A DNA stretch of 64,000 bases from Chryseobacterium sp. JV274 (lineage in GTDB: Bacteria; Bacteroidota; Bacteroidia; Flavobacteriales; Weeksellaceae), in assembly GCF_903969135.1 (NCBI RefSeq), contig NZ_LR824569.1:5105001-5169000 (forward strand), given 5' to 3'. This document shows, one piece after another, positions 1 to 8,304 of the stretch. The notes under the pieces are model-generated. The model was given only the letters and a program-made list of their open reading frames with translations. It was not told the origin of the DNA and did no database searches. How positions within the stretch are numbered: the first letter of the stretch is position 1; each line of letters begins with the position of its first letter. The translations under genes were made by a program, and so were the position numbers.

Positions 1-939
1 ACTTCAGAAGGGTATTATGATTTCGTTCAAAATAAGTATATTTACAATTATACCGATCAGGTAGGGAACATCAGACTGGCGTATTACAAAGATGCTTCCG
101 GAAATGCAAAAATAGATAGAACAACGAACTATTATCCATTTGGGCTGGAGTTTGGCGGAGAATTGAGTACTGCCAACTCAATATCTCCAAACTACAAGTA
201 CTCTTCCCAAGGGCAGGAAAAGCAAACGGAAACAGGATGGAGTTCTTACCGTTGGAGAAATTATGATGCTGCAATGGGAAGGTTCTTTAATGTTGACCCG
301 TTAAGTGAAAAATACGCTTATCAGTCACATTATAATTTTGCTGAGAACAGAGTCGTTGATGGTAGAGAATTAGAGGGTCTTGAATGGGTTAAGAGCACCA
401 CACTAAATGATAATGGAACAAAGACATACACATTAAATGCTACTATCAACCTTGTGAATAGATCACAAAATTTAACTCCAGAAGGTTTAGAAGCATTTAA
501 AACGAATTTTGTTTCTCAAATGAAAGAATCATTTGGTGGGACTATGAATAATGGAGATAAAATAAAGGTGGGAAATATTAATTTTACAGATAAAGGAACT
601 TATACAATTGCATTAACAGATCAAATTTCCACAGAACAGTCAACCACTGAACTCGATAATGGATCTGAAATTAAAGGCTATACTTTTGGAGAGAATGGAA
701 ATAGTCAAGTTAATTATATGGAAACTGTTGTATCTGGCAAGATGACACCAGCGTATGCGACACATGAAGTTGGTCATTCTTTGGGACTTAAGCATCAAAG
801 TGATGATAGTAACAAGGTGAAAGATCAAGTAAAGACAGATAATCTAATGTTTGCTCCTCAATTTGAAATCTCTAAAAAGACAATACCAGAACAGAAACAA
901 ACTATAATAAAAAATATTCCTGATGAAAAAGCTAAGTAA
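1..939 (+). CDS. Rhs-family protein, C-terminal part, with metzincin-like protease tip (5' end outside window)
   Basis: The reading frame is open from base 1, so this is the 3' end of a longer gene. Codons up to about 384 encode the Rhs-associated core end (YNYTDQVGN, YYPFGLEFGGE, RWRNYDAAMGRFFNVDPLSEKY), the conserved sequence before the variable tip of polymorphic toxins. The remaining ~184 residues form a different domain with HEVGHSLGLKH (bases 763-795), a HExxHxxGxxH zinc site, and a following DNLMF that fits a metzincin Met-turn. The likely role is a delivered toxin tip with protease activity; this is inferred from motifs. The next gene overlaps its end by 17 bases, as toxin-immunity pairs often do. 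TTG at 163 is not a credible start because core homology continues upstream of it. Confidence 0.85.
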   Translation, partial: TSEGYYDFVQNKYIYNYTDQVGNIRLAYYKDASGNAKIDRTTNYYPFGLEFGGELSTANSISPNYKYSSQGQEKQTETGWSSYRWRNYDAAMGRFFNVDPLSEKYAYQSHYNFAENRVVDGRELEGLEWVKSTTLNDNGTKTYTLNATINLVNRSQNLTPEGLEAFKTNFVSQMKESFGGTMNNGDKIKVGNINFTDKGTYTIALTDQISTEQSTTELDNGSEIKGYTFGENGNSQVNYMETVVSGKMTPAYATHEVGHSLGLKHQSDDSNKVKDQVKTDNLMFAPQFEISKKTIPEQKQTIIKNIPDEKAK

Positions 940-1336
940 AATATTTTTCTTATCATTTATTATAATATTTACCTTTAGTTGCAGTAGCAATAAAGTGAGA
1001 TATACTTTTATTCCAGAAGAGAAGGATAATAAATCTATAAATGCTAATGATTTAAAACTACTTTTACATCTGTATAATGAAAAAGATATTCTTAAGAATA
1101 TTCTTATTAAAACAGATAGTGGAAATGTTTTATATTCCAATGAAGGAGTATTTAAGAAGAAGACAGAATTTAAAGAATTAGAGTTGCCCAAAGACACTAA
1201 ATCTCTTATTATCATTTATAATAATAAAAAGAATAGAATAGAAGTTAAGAAAAATTATAAATATCTCTATATTGAATTTAGAGGGAATGATTTATTGGAA
1301 ATAGTATACACAACTGAAAAGCCAGCCTTCACTTAA
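923..1336 (+). CDS. small lipoprotein, candidate immunity protein for the upstream metzincin tip
   Basis: A 137-residue protein with a lipoprotein signal: KK, a hydrophobic stretch, then FTFSC at about residues 16-20. The mature part is lysine-rich and of no family I recognise. The ATG lies inside the last codons of the rhs gene, so the two are translationally coupled. An exported lipoprotein next to a protease tip fits an immunity protein acting in the periplasm, but this is inferred from position only. A terminator-like hairpin follows. Confidence 0.7.
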   Translation: MKKLSKIFFLSFIIIFTFSCSSNKVRYTFIPEEKDNKSINANDLKLLLHLYNEKDILKNILIKTDSGNVLYSNEGVFKKKTEFKELELPKDTKSLIIIYNNKKNRIEVKKNYKYLYIEFRGNDLLEIVYTTEKPAFT

Positions 1337-1345
1337 AACATAAAG

Positions 1346-1368
1346 CCACTGCATTTGCGGTGGTTTTT
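1346..1368 (+). terminator. rho-independent terminator after rhs/lipoprotein pair
   Basis: CCACTGC and GCGGTGG form a 7-bp stem (one G-T pair) around a 4-base loop, followed by TTTTT. It lies 10 bases after the lipoprotein stop. Confidence 0.6.
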
Positions 1369-1525
1369 ATATTGTTCTGTTTTGTATTTGGAAACAGAAC
1401 AAGATTATTGCAGTATTCCCAATCATATTTTAGATAACCTAAATGATTATATTGCACTATTGAAAAAGCAGAATGAAGCTTTAGAAGAGGAAAATAAGAA
1501 GCTAAAACTCAATAAGAGAAATTAA
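1369..1525 (+). pseudogene. decayed coding remnant with coiled-coil-like end
   Basis: One frame reads ...DYCSIPNHILDNLNDYIALL and then a Lys/Glu-rich heptad-like tail (KKQNEALEEENKKLKLN) ending in a stop at about 1523-1525. No in-frame ATG precedes it and the terminator hairpin lies directly upstream. It looks like the 3' end of a lost gene. The source family cannot be told. Confidence 0.3.
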
Positions 1526-1564
1526 AAGCTGTTACCTTACAGCCGGAAGATATTCTGAAATAAA

Positions 1565-1589
1565 AATACCCCGCATTTTGCGGGGTATT
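1565..1589. terminator. bidirectional terminator between rhs module and XRE gene
   Basis: A perfect 11-bp stem (AATACCCCGCA / TGCGGGGTATT) with a 3-base loop and T-rich flanks. It sits between converging units and can serve both strands. Confidence 0.75.
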
Positions 1590-1611
1590 TATTTTTTAGA
1601 AAGTGTATTTT

Positions 1612-1944
1612 TTATGAATACGCTTTTTTAGCTTTATAATCACGAATTGTAAGATCAAGAAATCGAATGATAATTTCTTGATCTTCCTCGCTCATCTCCT
1701 GAATGATCTCAAATTTTTTGAGAAGTTCTTTATCTTTAATGGTTACCGTATCATCATTTAATAAGGCATCGCTGGAAACCCCCAAGGCATCTGCAATATT
1801 TTTAAGCACATCAGCGGGAGGAATACTGCTTCCCAATTCATAACGGGAAAGGCTTTTGCTATTCACCTGAGACTTTTCTGCAAGTTCAGCTTGTGAAAAC
1901 CCTTTCTGTTGTCTGTATAGCCTTATACGTTCTGCGATAGTCAT
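1612..1944 (-). CDS. XRE-family helix-turn-helix regulator
   Basis: A 110-residue protein. Residues 5-60 form a Cro/C1-type HTH (RIRLYRQQKGFSQAELAE, then SKSLSRYELGSSIPPADVL), followed by a short charged tail. It is divergent from the AAA ATPase gene at 2308, and the ~360-bp gap holds a promoter-like motif for that gene. The natural reading is a repressor controlling the recombinase element; this is inferred from layout. A gene in this setting could also be an antitoxin-like regulator, but no partner toxin is adjacent. Confidence 0.85.
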   Translation of the reverse strand: MTIAERIRLYRQQKGFSQAELAEKSQVNSKSLSRYELGSSIPPADVLKNIADALGVSSDALLNDDTVTIKDKELLKKFEIIQEMSEEDQEIIIRFLDLTIRDYKAKKAYS

Positions 1945-2031
1945 AAGTGAGATTTTTAGATATTAAACATCCTATAAATGCGAATTTAAGACAAATAAAA
2001 GCAGAATAAAAATATAAATCTCACAAAAGAC

Positions 2032-2062
2032 TTGTTTTGTATTCTCGTAATTGTTACTTTTG
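2032..2062 (+). promoter_or_regulatory. putative Bacteroidota promoter for the ATPase/recombinase operon
   Basis: TTG at 2032-2034 and TACTTTTG at 2055-2062 are 20 bases apart. This fits the Bacteroidota -33/-7 pattern (TTG, about 19-21 bases, TAnnTTTG). It lies between the divergent XRE gene and the ATPase gene, so the XRE protein could act here. The leader to the ATG at 2308 would be about 240 bases and holds no gene I trust. Confidence 0.4.
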
Positions 2063-2307
2063 GGACAAATATGAGACGTGAATTTTTTTTGATTTTTTAT
2101 TGATAAGAATATCAGCAATCATAAATGTATCATGTACAAACATTTTTACTCTATCATAAAAATAATTACAGAGGTACCGCGGAGAGCCCTGGGCAGGCAG
2201 AAATCTTATGATCTAAGCCTGTCCTTTTTTCAAAAGAGGAAATATCACCTATATCCGGATACCATAAAAACAGCATTCATACAATTATTTGATAAAAATA
2301 TATTACC

Positions 2308-3936
2308 ATGTTATTTACCAGAGACCATGCCAATCAGCTTACTTATGAAAATAAGATTCTGCATATCTCCGTATTGGGGGGCATCCGTTTAGAAGGATTA
2401 GACCGTTTACGGGTCACCTTAAAAATCCATCATCCTGAAACTCCGCTTGTCGCTGTACGTCACAATCTTGATCTCTACAATGATACACAGGTAGAAAAGC
2501 TGATCAGGAAAACCGCTTCGAAATTAGAAATAGGTCATTCCGTGATAGAAGCCTTCATTAATGAACTGATAGAAGAACTGGAAAAGTACAGGCTGGAGCA
2601 GATAGAAAACCAAAACAGTAAAGCTGAAGTAAAACTGCTGTCAGAAGAAGAAACGAGGGAATCACAGACATTTTTACAATCCGAAAACCTTTTGGAGCGT
2701 ACCAATGAGTTAATTGGTGAAAGCGGAATGATAGGCGAAGAAATTAACAGGTTAATCATGTATCTTATATTCACCAGCAGGAAGCGTGATCATCCCCTGC
2801 ACGTGGTGAGCCTGGGGAGCAGTGGAACGGGAAAAACCCATTTGCAGGAATCCATTGGAAACCTGATCCCGGAGGAAGAGAAGCTCGAAATCACCACCTT
2901 GTCAGAAAACGCATTTTATTACTTCGGCCAGCAGGAACTCAAAAACAAACTTATCTTAATAGAAGATCTGGACGGTGTTTTACAGGCATTATATCCGCTT
3001 AGAGAATTACAATCTAAAAAGAAAATATCCAAAACCATCGCTTTTAAAAACAGCAAAGGAGAAACCAAAAGCATCCCTATTACCGTAGAAGGTCCGGTAT
3101 GTGTAGCAGGCTGTACCACACAGGAAAGCATTTACGAAGATAACGCCAACAGGAGCTTTTTGCTTTATCTTGATGAAAGCCCGGAGCAGGACGAGCGTAT
3201 TATGGAATACCAAAGGAAACTATCTGCAGGGAGGATAGATACAACCCATAAACAAAATGCCATAAGAATATTACAGAACAGCCAGAGGCTATTGGAGAAT
3301 ATAAAGGTCATTAATCCTTATGCAGAATATTTACAGCTTCCCAAAGAAATACTGAAACCCAGAAGAACCAACGCCCACTACCTGCAATTTATAGAAGTAG
3401 TCACCTATTACAGCCAATACCAAAGAGAGAGAAAAGTAGATCAGTCCACAGGAGAAGAATACATAGAAACTACGATAGAAGATATAAAAAATGCCAACCA
3501 ATTACTGAAAGAAGTACTCATACGGAAAAGTGATTTACTCACCGGAAACAGCAGAAACCAACTAGAGAAATTTAAAGACAGTTTGGAGAATTTAGGACAT
3601 TCTTTTACCAATCTTCAGTTACGTTATATACTGAAAGTCACCAAAACCACGGCACAGCGCTATTTAAACCAATGGCAGGAAATAGGGCTGATCAAAAAAA
3701 TGCAGAACAAAGAAACGCAAACTTATTACTATCAATTGATTGATGAAAACGAATACAGGAATCTGGAAGCAAGCATTAACGAGGTTATGGAAAATGCATT
3801 ATTACAGATGGAAAACCGAAACACCGGAACATACCGAAACACTAGTATAGATGTGTCGGGTAAAGCCCCAATAGAAAAGCAAACTCAACAACCGAAACAG
3901 CGAAACACTAAAAAGAATAACCGGACTGAAAAATGA
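2308..3936 (+). CDS. AAA ATPase of a recombinase-associated mobile element
   Basis: A 542-residue protein. The N-terminal part (about 15-100) has HISVLGGIRLEGLDRLRVTL. A P-loop ATPase core follows, with Walker A GSSGTGKT (170-177) and Walker B LILIED (215-220). A winged-helix-like region lies near 430-470 (LRYILKVTKTTAQRYLNQWQ) and the tail is polar. A stop codon at 2293-2295 in this frame excludes an earlier start. Its last four bases overlap the first recombinase gene, so they form an operon. It probably works with the recombinases as a remodelling or target-selection ATPase. I know of no characterised member, so the exact function is open. Confidence 0.8.
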   Translation: MLFTRDHANQLTYENKILHISVLGGIRLEGLDRLRVTLKIHHPETPLVAVRHNLDLYNDTQVEKLIRKTASKLEIGHSVIEAFINELIEELEKYRLEQIENQNSKAEVKLLSEEETRESQTFLQSENLLERTNELIGESGMIGEEINRLIMYLIFTSRKRDHPLHVVSLGSSGTGKTHLQESIGNLIPEEEKLEITTLSENAFYYFGQQELKNKLILIEDLDGVLQALYPLRELQSKKKISKTIAFKNSKGETKSIPITVEGPVCVAGCTTQESIYEDNANRSFLLYLDESPEQDERIMEYQRKLSAGRIDTTHKQNAIRILQNSQRLLENIKVINPYAEYLQLPKEILKPRRTNAHYLQFIEVVTYYSQYQRERKVDQSTGEEYIETTIEDIKNANQLLKEVLIRKSDLLTGNSRNQLEKFKDSLENLGHSFTNLQLRYILKVTKTTAQRYLNQWQEIGLIKKMQNKETQTYYYQLIDENEYRNLEASINEVMENALLQMENRNTGTYRNTSIDVSGKAPIEKQTQQPKQRNTKKNNRTEK

Positions 3937-4877
3937 AAACCTTAGCATTACACAATACAAGATATGTGTATTTAGAAAAAGCCTTTGGAGAATGGCTCTC
4001 CACATTGGGGTATTCTAAAATGTCTGCATATAACTTACCGCATTATGTAAGAGAATTTTTACACTTTTTGGAAGAACGCAAGATTAGTGATCTTACCGGA
4101 TTGTCTTCTAAATACATCAGGGAATATTATTTTTATTTAACAACAAGAAAAAATTACAGAAAAGAGGGCGCTTTAAGCAGCGGCTATATCAACGGACAGT
4201 TTCTGGCACTGGATAAGTTCTTTGAGTTCCTGTATCATAAAGGGATGAAAAACCTTCCTTCCCTTCATCTGAAAAGACTGCAAAGCGAAAACCTAAAAAA
4301 AGAAATACTGACTATTGACGAAATAAAAGAATTGTACAAAGCATCCGAGGAGCAGGAATATATGACAGAGAAACAAGAGGCTCTGAATTATCAGGATAAA
4401 GTATTATTATCCGTTTATTATGCCTGCGGGCTTAGGAGAAGCGAGGGCATCGCCTTATGTATAGAAGATATCAACCTCGATACCCGAATCCTCCATGTAA
4501 AAAAAGGAAAAGGCGGAAAACAAAGATTAATCCCTTTCAGTCCATCTGTAAAAGAATGCTTTACCCTTTGGATTTATGAATACAGGATGCTTATTGCAAA
4601 AGACAAGACAGAATCCCGTTTGTTACTCAACCGCTACGGAAAACCTACAACAGGCGAGCTGATGAATAAAAGGCTGGCCAGTCTGATTACAAAAACAGAA
4701 AATCCCAAACTCAAAGAAAAACACATTACCCTGCATGGACTCAGGCACTCTATAGCTACCCATCTATTGGCAGGTGGAATGGATATACAGAAGGTACAAA
4801 AATTTTTAGGGCATACCAGTTTAGACACTACCCAGATCTATACCCACTTAGCCGAAGAAACCGAAAGCTCGATGTAG
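3933..4877 (+). CDS. tyrosine recombinase/integrase (catalytically complete)
   Basis: A 314-residue tyrosine recombinase with a SAM-like N-terminal domain (about 10-105) and a catalytic domain. The active-site set is present: Arg168 in ACGLRRSEG, Lys in the KKGKGGKQR loop, His268-x-x-Arg271 in LHGLRHS, His294 in LGHTS and Tyr303 in TQIYTH. Its start overlaps the ATPase gene by 4 bases, and the second recombinase begins 28 bases downstream. The three-gene set suggests a self-contained integrative element, reminiscent of elements with paired recombinases such as Tn554, although the ATPase partner differs from TnpC. Confidence 0.9.
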   Translation: MKTLALHNTRYVYLEKAFGEWLSTLGYSKMSAYNLPHYVREFLHFLEERKISDLTGLSSKYIREYYFYLTTRKNYRKEGALSSGYINGQFLALDKFFEFLYHKGMKNLPSLHLKRLQSENLKKEILTIDEIKELYKASEEQEYMTEKQEALNYQDKVLLSVYYACGLRRSEGIALCIEDINLDTRILHVKKGKGGKQRLIPFSPSVKECFTLWIYEYRMLIAKDKTESRLLLNRYGKPTTGELMNKRLASLITKTENPKLKEKHITLHGLRHSIATHLLAGGMDIQKVQKFLGHTSLDTTQIYTHLAEETESSM

Positions 4878-4905
4878 CCAATTTGAAAAGAAAACCCAAT
4901 ATCCT

Positions 4906-5844
4906 ATGTCAGATTTTAAATCCTATTTAAGACAAAACGGCTTAGCCAAAAGTACAATAGAGCACTATTATATACTGGCTATGGAATTTATTACTTTTTT
5001 AGACCGGGATCATACAGAAACAGAGAACTGCACAGAAAAAGAAATCCTCTCTTATATCCGGCTATTACAGGCAAGAAATACCATACAGGAAACCATACAG
5101 ATAAAAATGTTTGCCCTGAAGCACTTTTTTAATTACCAGATAGAAAAAGGAATACGGGACAGTAATCCGGTTAAGAATATCAAAATAAAGACCCATAGAA
5201 AACAGAATATTTACCCGGTATTATCTTCACAGGAACTGCAAGACCTTTACCATGGTTATGATACAGAAAAACCAGCCCTTCGTAATATAAAAAATAAGAT
5301 CCTCCACTATTATCGATTATGCAGAAAACGTAATAAAGCTATCCTGGGCATCCTGCTTTATCAGGGAGCTACTACCGCGGAGATCAAAAGGATACAAGTA
5401 CAGGATATAGACATCAGAAAAGGAACTATAGACATCAGGGGTGGGAAAATGGGAAAAGACAGAACCTTAGAACTCAAATCCCACCAGATCGTAGACCTTA
5501 TGGAGTACCTCTACACTACAAGAAAAGAACTCTTAAAATGCCAGCCTGAAGAAACAGAAATTTTGTTTTTAAGCACCCCCATCAGAGGACAAAACAAGGT
5601 TGAAACAGAAGAACCGCTGAATATATTTAACAAAATATTACAAGAACTGAAGATGCAAAATCCTAAGCTTATAAATCTACAGCAAATACGGGTATCGGTC
5701 ATTGTTAACTGGTTAAAGAAATACAATTTAAGACAGGTACAGTACAAAGCAGGGCACCGGAATATTTATTCTACAGAATCCTACTTAAAGAATGATGCTC
5801 AGGAACTTCAGGCCGAGATAGACAAATACCATCCGCTAGGGTAA
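4906..5844 (+). CDS. degenerate tyrosine recombinase, likely catalytically impaired partner
   Basis: A 312-residue protein of the same fold and length as its upstream neighbour. Only part of the active site remains. The first Arg is replaced by Thr (YQGATTAEI, residue 156) and the His of HxxR by Gln (QQIR, 259-262). Arg262, GH284 and Tyr293 (TESYLKND) are kept, with Lys in GGKMGKDR. The frame is intact without stops, so it is probably selected as a structural or accessory subunit rather than being a fresh pseudogene. Whether the Tyr still acts in trans cannot be told from sequence. Confidence 0.8.
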   Translation: MSDFKSYLRQNGLAKSTIEHYYILAMEFITFLDRDHTETENCTEKEILSYIRLLQARNTIQETIQIKMFALKHFFNYQIEKGIRDSNPVKNIKIKTHRKQNIYPVLSSQELQDLYHGYDTEKPALRNIKNKILHYYRLCRKRNKAILGILLYQGATTAEIKRIQVQDIDIRKGTIDIRGGKMGKDRTLELKSHQIVDLMEYLYTTRKELLKCQPEETEILFLSTPIRGQNKVETEEPLNIFNKILQELKMQNPKLINLQQIRVSVIVNWLKKYNLRQVQYKAGHRNIYSTESYLKNDAQELQAEIDKYHPLG

Positions 5845-5848
5845 AAAA

Positions 5849-6001
5849 CTAATTTTGTTCATACTCAAATACACCAATTATTTTACTGTTATAATGAAAT
5901 TTAACAGGTCGGTCTGTTGATGAAACTTTACAAATAATCAGATAAATAATAGTTAATGCAAGAACTATAGAGATCAATACGGAGATAATATTCTTTTTCA
6001 T
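5849..6001 (-). CDS. 50-residue single-pass membrane or exported protein
   Basis: An ORF of 50 codons starting MKKNIISVLISIVLALTIIY, a lysine start and a long hydrophobic helix, followed by a polar tail ending VFEYEQN. It is convergent with the second recombinase, whose stop is only 5 bases away. The codons look normal for this genome. No family is recognised. It may belong to the mobile element. Confidence 0.45.
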   Translation of the reverse strand: MKKNIISVLISIVLALTIIYLIICKVSSTDRPVKFHYNSKIIGVFEYEQN

Positions 6002-6244
6002 AGTGGTAATAATTTATATGACAAAGATTATGAATAGAAGTGAATGTTTTCTATAAAAGCCGTGCGGAAAATAAATGTTTTAACGTGTTGTAAATTAAAT
6101 AATTACAAGTGCTTGCGTAAAATTCTATTCGTAAATCATAAGCTCCAACGTTTGCATTTTGAGTTAAATATCCCGCCCCCAGCCACAAAAAAGACATTTT
6201 GCGCTCATTCTTTTCCTGAACTTCCCTAGGCTTTAATGCCCCAG

Positions 6245-6357
6245 CAAATTACATAATAAAATTATACGTGCATCCCCCGCAAAACGTTGCCCTCCACTCC
6301 GTAAACTTCGCTTCTGGCAAGCCCCTCGGCACCTATAATTTGACATTATGTAAAATG
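6245..6357. repeat. imperfect inverted repeat, 26/28-base arms around ~59-base loop
   Basis: The left arm (6245-6270) contains TTACATAAT and AAATTATA. The right arm (6330-6357) is its reverse complement with a 2-base gap and a few mismatches (about 22 pairs). The loop contains an inner TTGCC/GGCAA pair, so an extended cruciform or hairpin is possible. Confidence 0.6.
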
Positions 6358-6526
6358 CTTCCCTACGCTTCGTGCATGGCAACTCCGCTTCCAACGCTTT
6401 TAGCCAACATCTTTCCCGAATCTTTCCAGCACCGAAAAATACCTTTTTCTTCCGCGCTTCAACCACCCGAAATAAGGAAAAATGCGCCCGCCCTGAATCG
6501 CAGTTGAACTGGAGGTATGTTAAAGG

Positions 6527-6587
6527 ATGTGGATTTGTGGATAAAGCCAGGGCTTCTGCCTTCGTTATTTTACCCACAAGTCCACAT
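6527..6587. repeat. 19-bp inverted repeat (ATGTGGAyTTGTGGrTAAA type)
   Basis: Bases 6527-6545 and 6569-6587 are reverse complements at 17 of 19 positions and flank a 23-base GC-rich loop. No T-run follows, so this is not a simple terminator. Confidence 0.65.
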
Positions 6588-6658
6588 CTACAACAACAGC
6601 GACAACAATACCACCGAAACCACAAAATAAATCGAAAGAAAGTATATATTTGTAAAAT

Positions 6659-6685
6659 AATAGCCCACTTGGCAGGGTGGGCTAT
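6659..6685. repeat. 10-bp hairpin AATAGCCCAC/GTGGGCTATT
   Basis: A perfect stem with a short loop. No T-run follows on the plus strand. It may be a terminator reading from the minus strand (for the 30-codon ORF) or part of the structured end. Confidence 0.4.
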
Positions 6686-6737
6686 TGGAAATGAAATCGT
6701 TAAAGTGATTGCGCTACTATTGTTCGCGGTCACTTTT

Positions 6738-6830
6738 TTACTTCCCTGTATTCTTAGAAACAATAACAAAAGCCGTCATTGCTAAAATAATCAGTAGAAG
6801 CATCCCTAGAAAAAGAATATTACTCTCCAT
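6738..6830 (-). CDS. possible 30-residue single-helix membrane peptide
   Basis: ATG at 6830 opens MESNILFLGMLLLIILAMTA and runs to a TAA at 6738-6740, giving one hydrophobic helix with a short basic tail (VSKNTGK). Its shape is like small membrane subunits such as KdpF or CydX, but no partner complex is nearby. It may be chance. Confidence 0.3.
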   Translation of the reverse strand: MESNILFLGMLLLIILAMTAFVIVSKNTGK

Positions 6831-6840
6831 GTCACAAATA

Positions 6841-7295
6841 TAATATCATGTTTTATAAAAAATAGGTTTGCTAAAACCTTTGTGTAATAATACCGTGGTT
6901 ATTAAAAACAAAATAAAAAATCTCTCTATCAAAATCATTTAATACAGCAAATAAAAACATTGTCTGCTTACAAACAAAGTTATTTTTGCACGAGTTACTT
7001 ATATTTTGACCCGCTATAACACTATTTTAGCTTTAACATATTTATCTAGTAACTCTATCAGTATTTTATCCTTGTAAAACATCATCTTTAAACCTCCTGC
7101 AAAGAAAAATATTGTCTGTTAAACCTTAACTACTATTTTTGACATTAATTACTTTTTATCTAAAAAAATAGGGAAAACCCCATTTTTGGATTAACTGAAA
7201 AAGTATATTTTTGAAAGTTGGGTAAGCGAAGACGTTCATGAACAATTAAAAATTAGCCCATAAAGAAACCCATTAGCCTGTTGAAATTTGGCTGA
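6841..7295. other. AT-rich spacer without a gene
   Basis: About 450 AT-rich bases between the structured segment and the displaced rhs fragment. No ORF of note is seen. It holds a promoter-like motif at 7185-7213. It also contains the upstream boundary of the duplicated rhs core, which begins at 7302 after an in-frame TGA at 7293-7295. Confidence 0.5.
7185..7213 (+). promoter_or_regulatory. putative promoter upstream of displaced rhs tip module
   Basis: TTTG (7185-7188) and TATTTTTG (7206-7213) are 17 bases apart and match the Bacteroidota TTTG / TAnnTTTG pattern. It would transcribe the orphan rhs tip and its immunity genes. Confidence 0.4.
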
Positions 7296-8294
7296 AACAA
7301 TTATATTTACAATTATACCGATCAGGTAGGGAACATCAGACTGGCGTATTACAAAGATGCTTCCGGAAACCTGAAAATTGACAGAACCAACCATTACTAT
7401 CCTTTTGGACTAGAGTTTGGAGGAGAGTTGAGTACTGCTGTTTCAATAACACCAAACTATAAATATTCTAGCCAGGGACAGGAAAAACAAACTGAAACAG
7501 GATGGAGTTCTTTTAAATGGAGGAACTATGATGCTGCGATGGGGAGGTTCTTTAATGTTGACCCACTAAGTGAAAAATACAATACCTGGTCAACCTATGC
7601 TTTCAGTGGAAATAGAGTAGTTGATGCAAGAGAGTTGGAGGGATTGGAACCTCACGTGTTATTTAATACCAGAGAAAATGCTGCAGCAAATTTTGGACAA
7701 CAATATAATGGAAAGTCAATATTAAATAAACGTGAAATAGGAGCAGTGATTTACTTTAAATATGTGGATGGTAAAAAGTATTATGCTTATAATAATCCTA
7801 CAACAGGTGAAGCTCATGGTATTCCACAAGGTCTAAATATGAAACTACCAAAAGGTGCAGCTGCTTCCGCTTATATTCATGCCCATGGTAATGAAGACAA
7901 AGAGTATGATGATGAAAATTTTTCAGGAGATGCAAGTGGTGGTGGAGATAAAGGGGTTGCAAACAATCTTGGATTAGATGCTTTTCTTGTAACTCCTGGA
8001 GGCCAATTAAAATATTATGATTTAAGTTCTGATACAGAAAAAACATTAAGAACAAATATGCCAAGTGATCCTACTTCACCAGAAAGAAAGAATAGAATTA
8101 ATCCTATAGAAAACCCTAGACCTTCTTTAGGAGACTATAGGGCTAAACCTAAACCTTTTCCTAAATTGGATCCTATTTCTGATTATCTTCCCAAACCTGT
8201 TTTAGATGATGGTTTAAAATCAATAGAAGCTATGAGGCAAAATCGAGAACAGACACCATCGATAGATCGAAAACAATTACCACGTCACCAATAA
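7296..8294 (+). CDS. orphan Rhs core fragment with DUF4329 toxin tip
   Basis: From 7302 the sequence repeats the core end of the first rhs gene, with its first ~67 bases identical, then diverges after VVDARELEGLEP. The ~214-codon tip matches DUF4329: AAANFGQQYNGKSI, REIGAVIYF, AYIHAHGNED, FSGDASGGGDKGVANNLG. It ends in a proline-rich tail. DUF4329 is a tip domain of Rhs and polymorphic toxins, with a JAB-like peptidase fold suspected; the HAH motif would fit. An in-frame stop at 7293 and the absence of a good start mean it is a displaced cassette that recombination could join to the main rhs gene. TTG at 7428 would cut the core and is unlikely. Confidence 0.75.
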   Translation, partial: NNYIYNYTDQVGNIRLAYYKDASGNLKIDRTNHYYPFGLEFGGELSTAVSITPNYKYSSQGQEKQTETGWSSFKWRNYDAAMGRFFNVDPLSEKYNTWSTYAFSGNRVVDARELEGLEPHVLFNTRENAAANFGQQYNGKSILNKREIGAVIYFKYVDGKKYYAYNNPTTGEAHGIPQGLNMKLPKGAAASAYIHAHGNEDKEYDDENFSGDASGGGDKGVANNLGLDAFLVTPGGQLKYYDLSSDTEKTLRTNMPSDPTSPERKNRINPIENPRPSLGDYRAKPKPFPKLDPISDYLPKPVLDDGLKSIEAMRQNREQTPSIDRKQLPRHQ

Positions 8295-8304
8295 ATAATT
8301 TAAA

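Larger units (their letters stand above)
6150..6690. other. GC-rich noncoding segment with nested inverted repeats
   Basis: This ~540-base stretch is visibly richer in G/C than its surroundings. Frames crossing it give proteins without recognisable domains. It contains a long imperfect inverted repeat (6245-6270 with 6330-6357), a second stem (6527-6545 with 6569-6587) and a third (6659-6685). Its position, directly after the recombinase genes, suggests a structured end, recombination substrate or noncoding RNA of the element. Confidence 0.5.

Noticed and set aside
2132..2392. 86-codon ORF overlapping the start of the AAA ATPase gene
   Set aside because: It overlaps the ATPase gene by 85 bases in another frame, has no recognisable features and its end is made of ATPase codons read out of frame. 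It was also considered as a frameshifted N-terminus, but the ATPase frame already starts sensibly at 2308.
6233..6785. Overlapping ORFs on both strands in the GC-rich segment (178 and 137 codons)
   Set aside because: They run through strong inverted repeats, have no domain and odd composition (Cys/Arg/Leu-rich). They are best explained by lower stop-codon frequency in GC-rich noncoding DNA.
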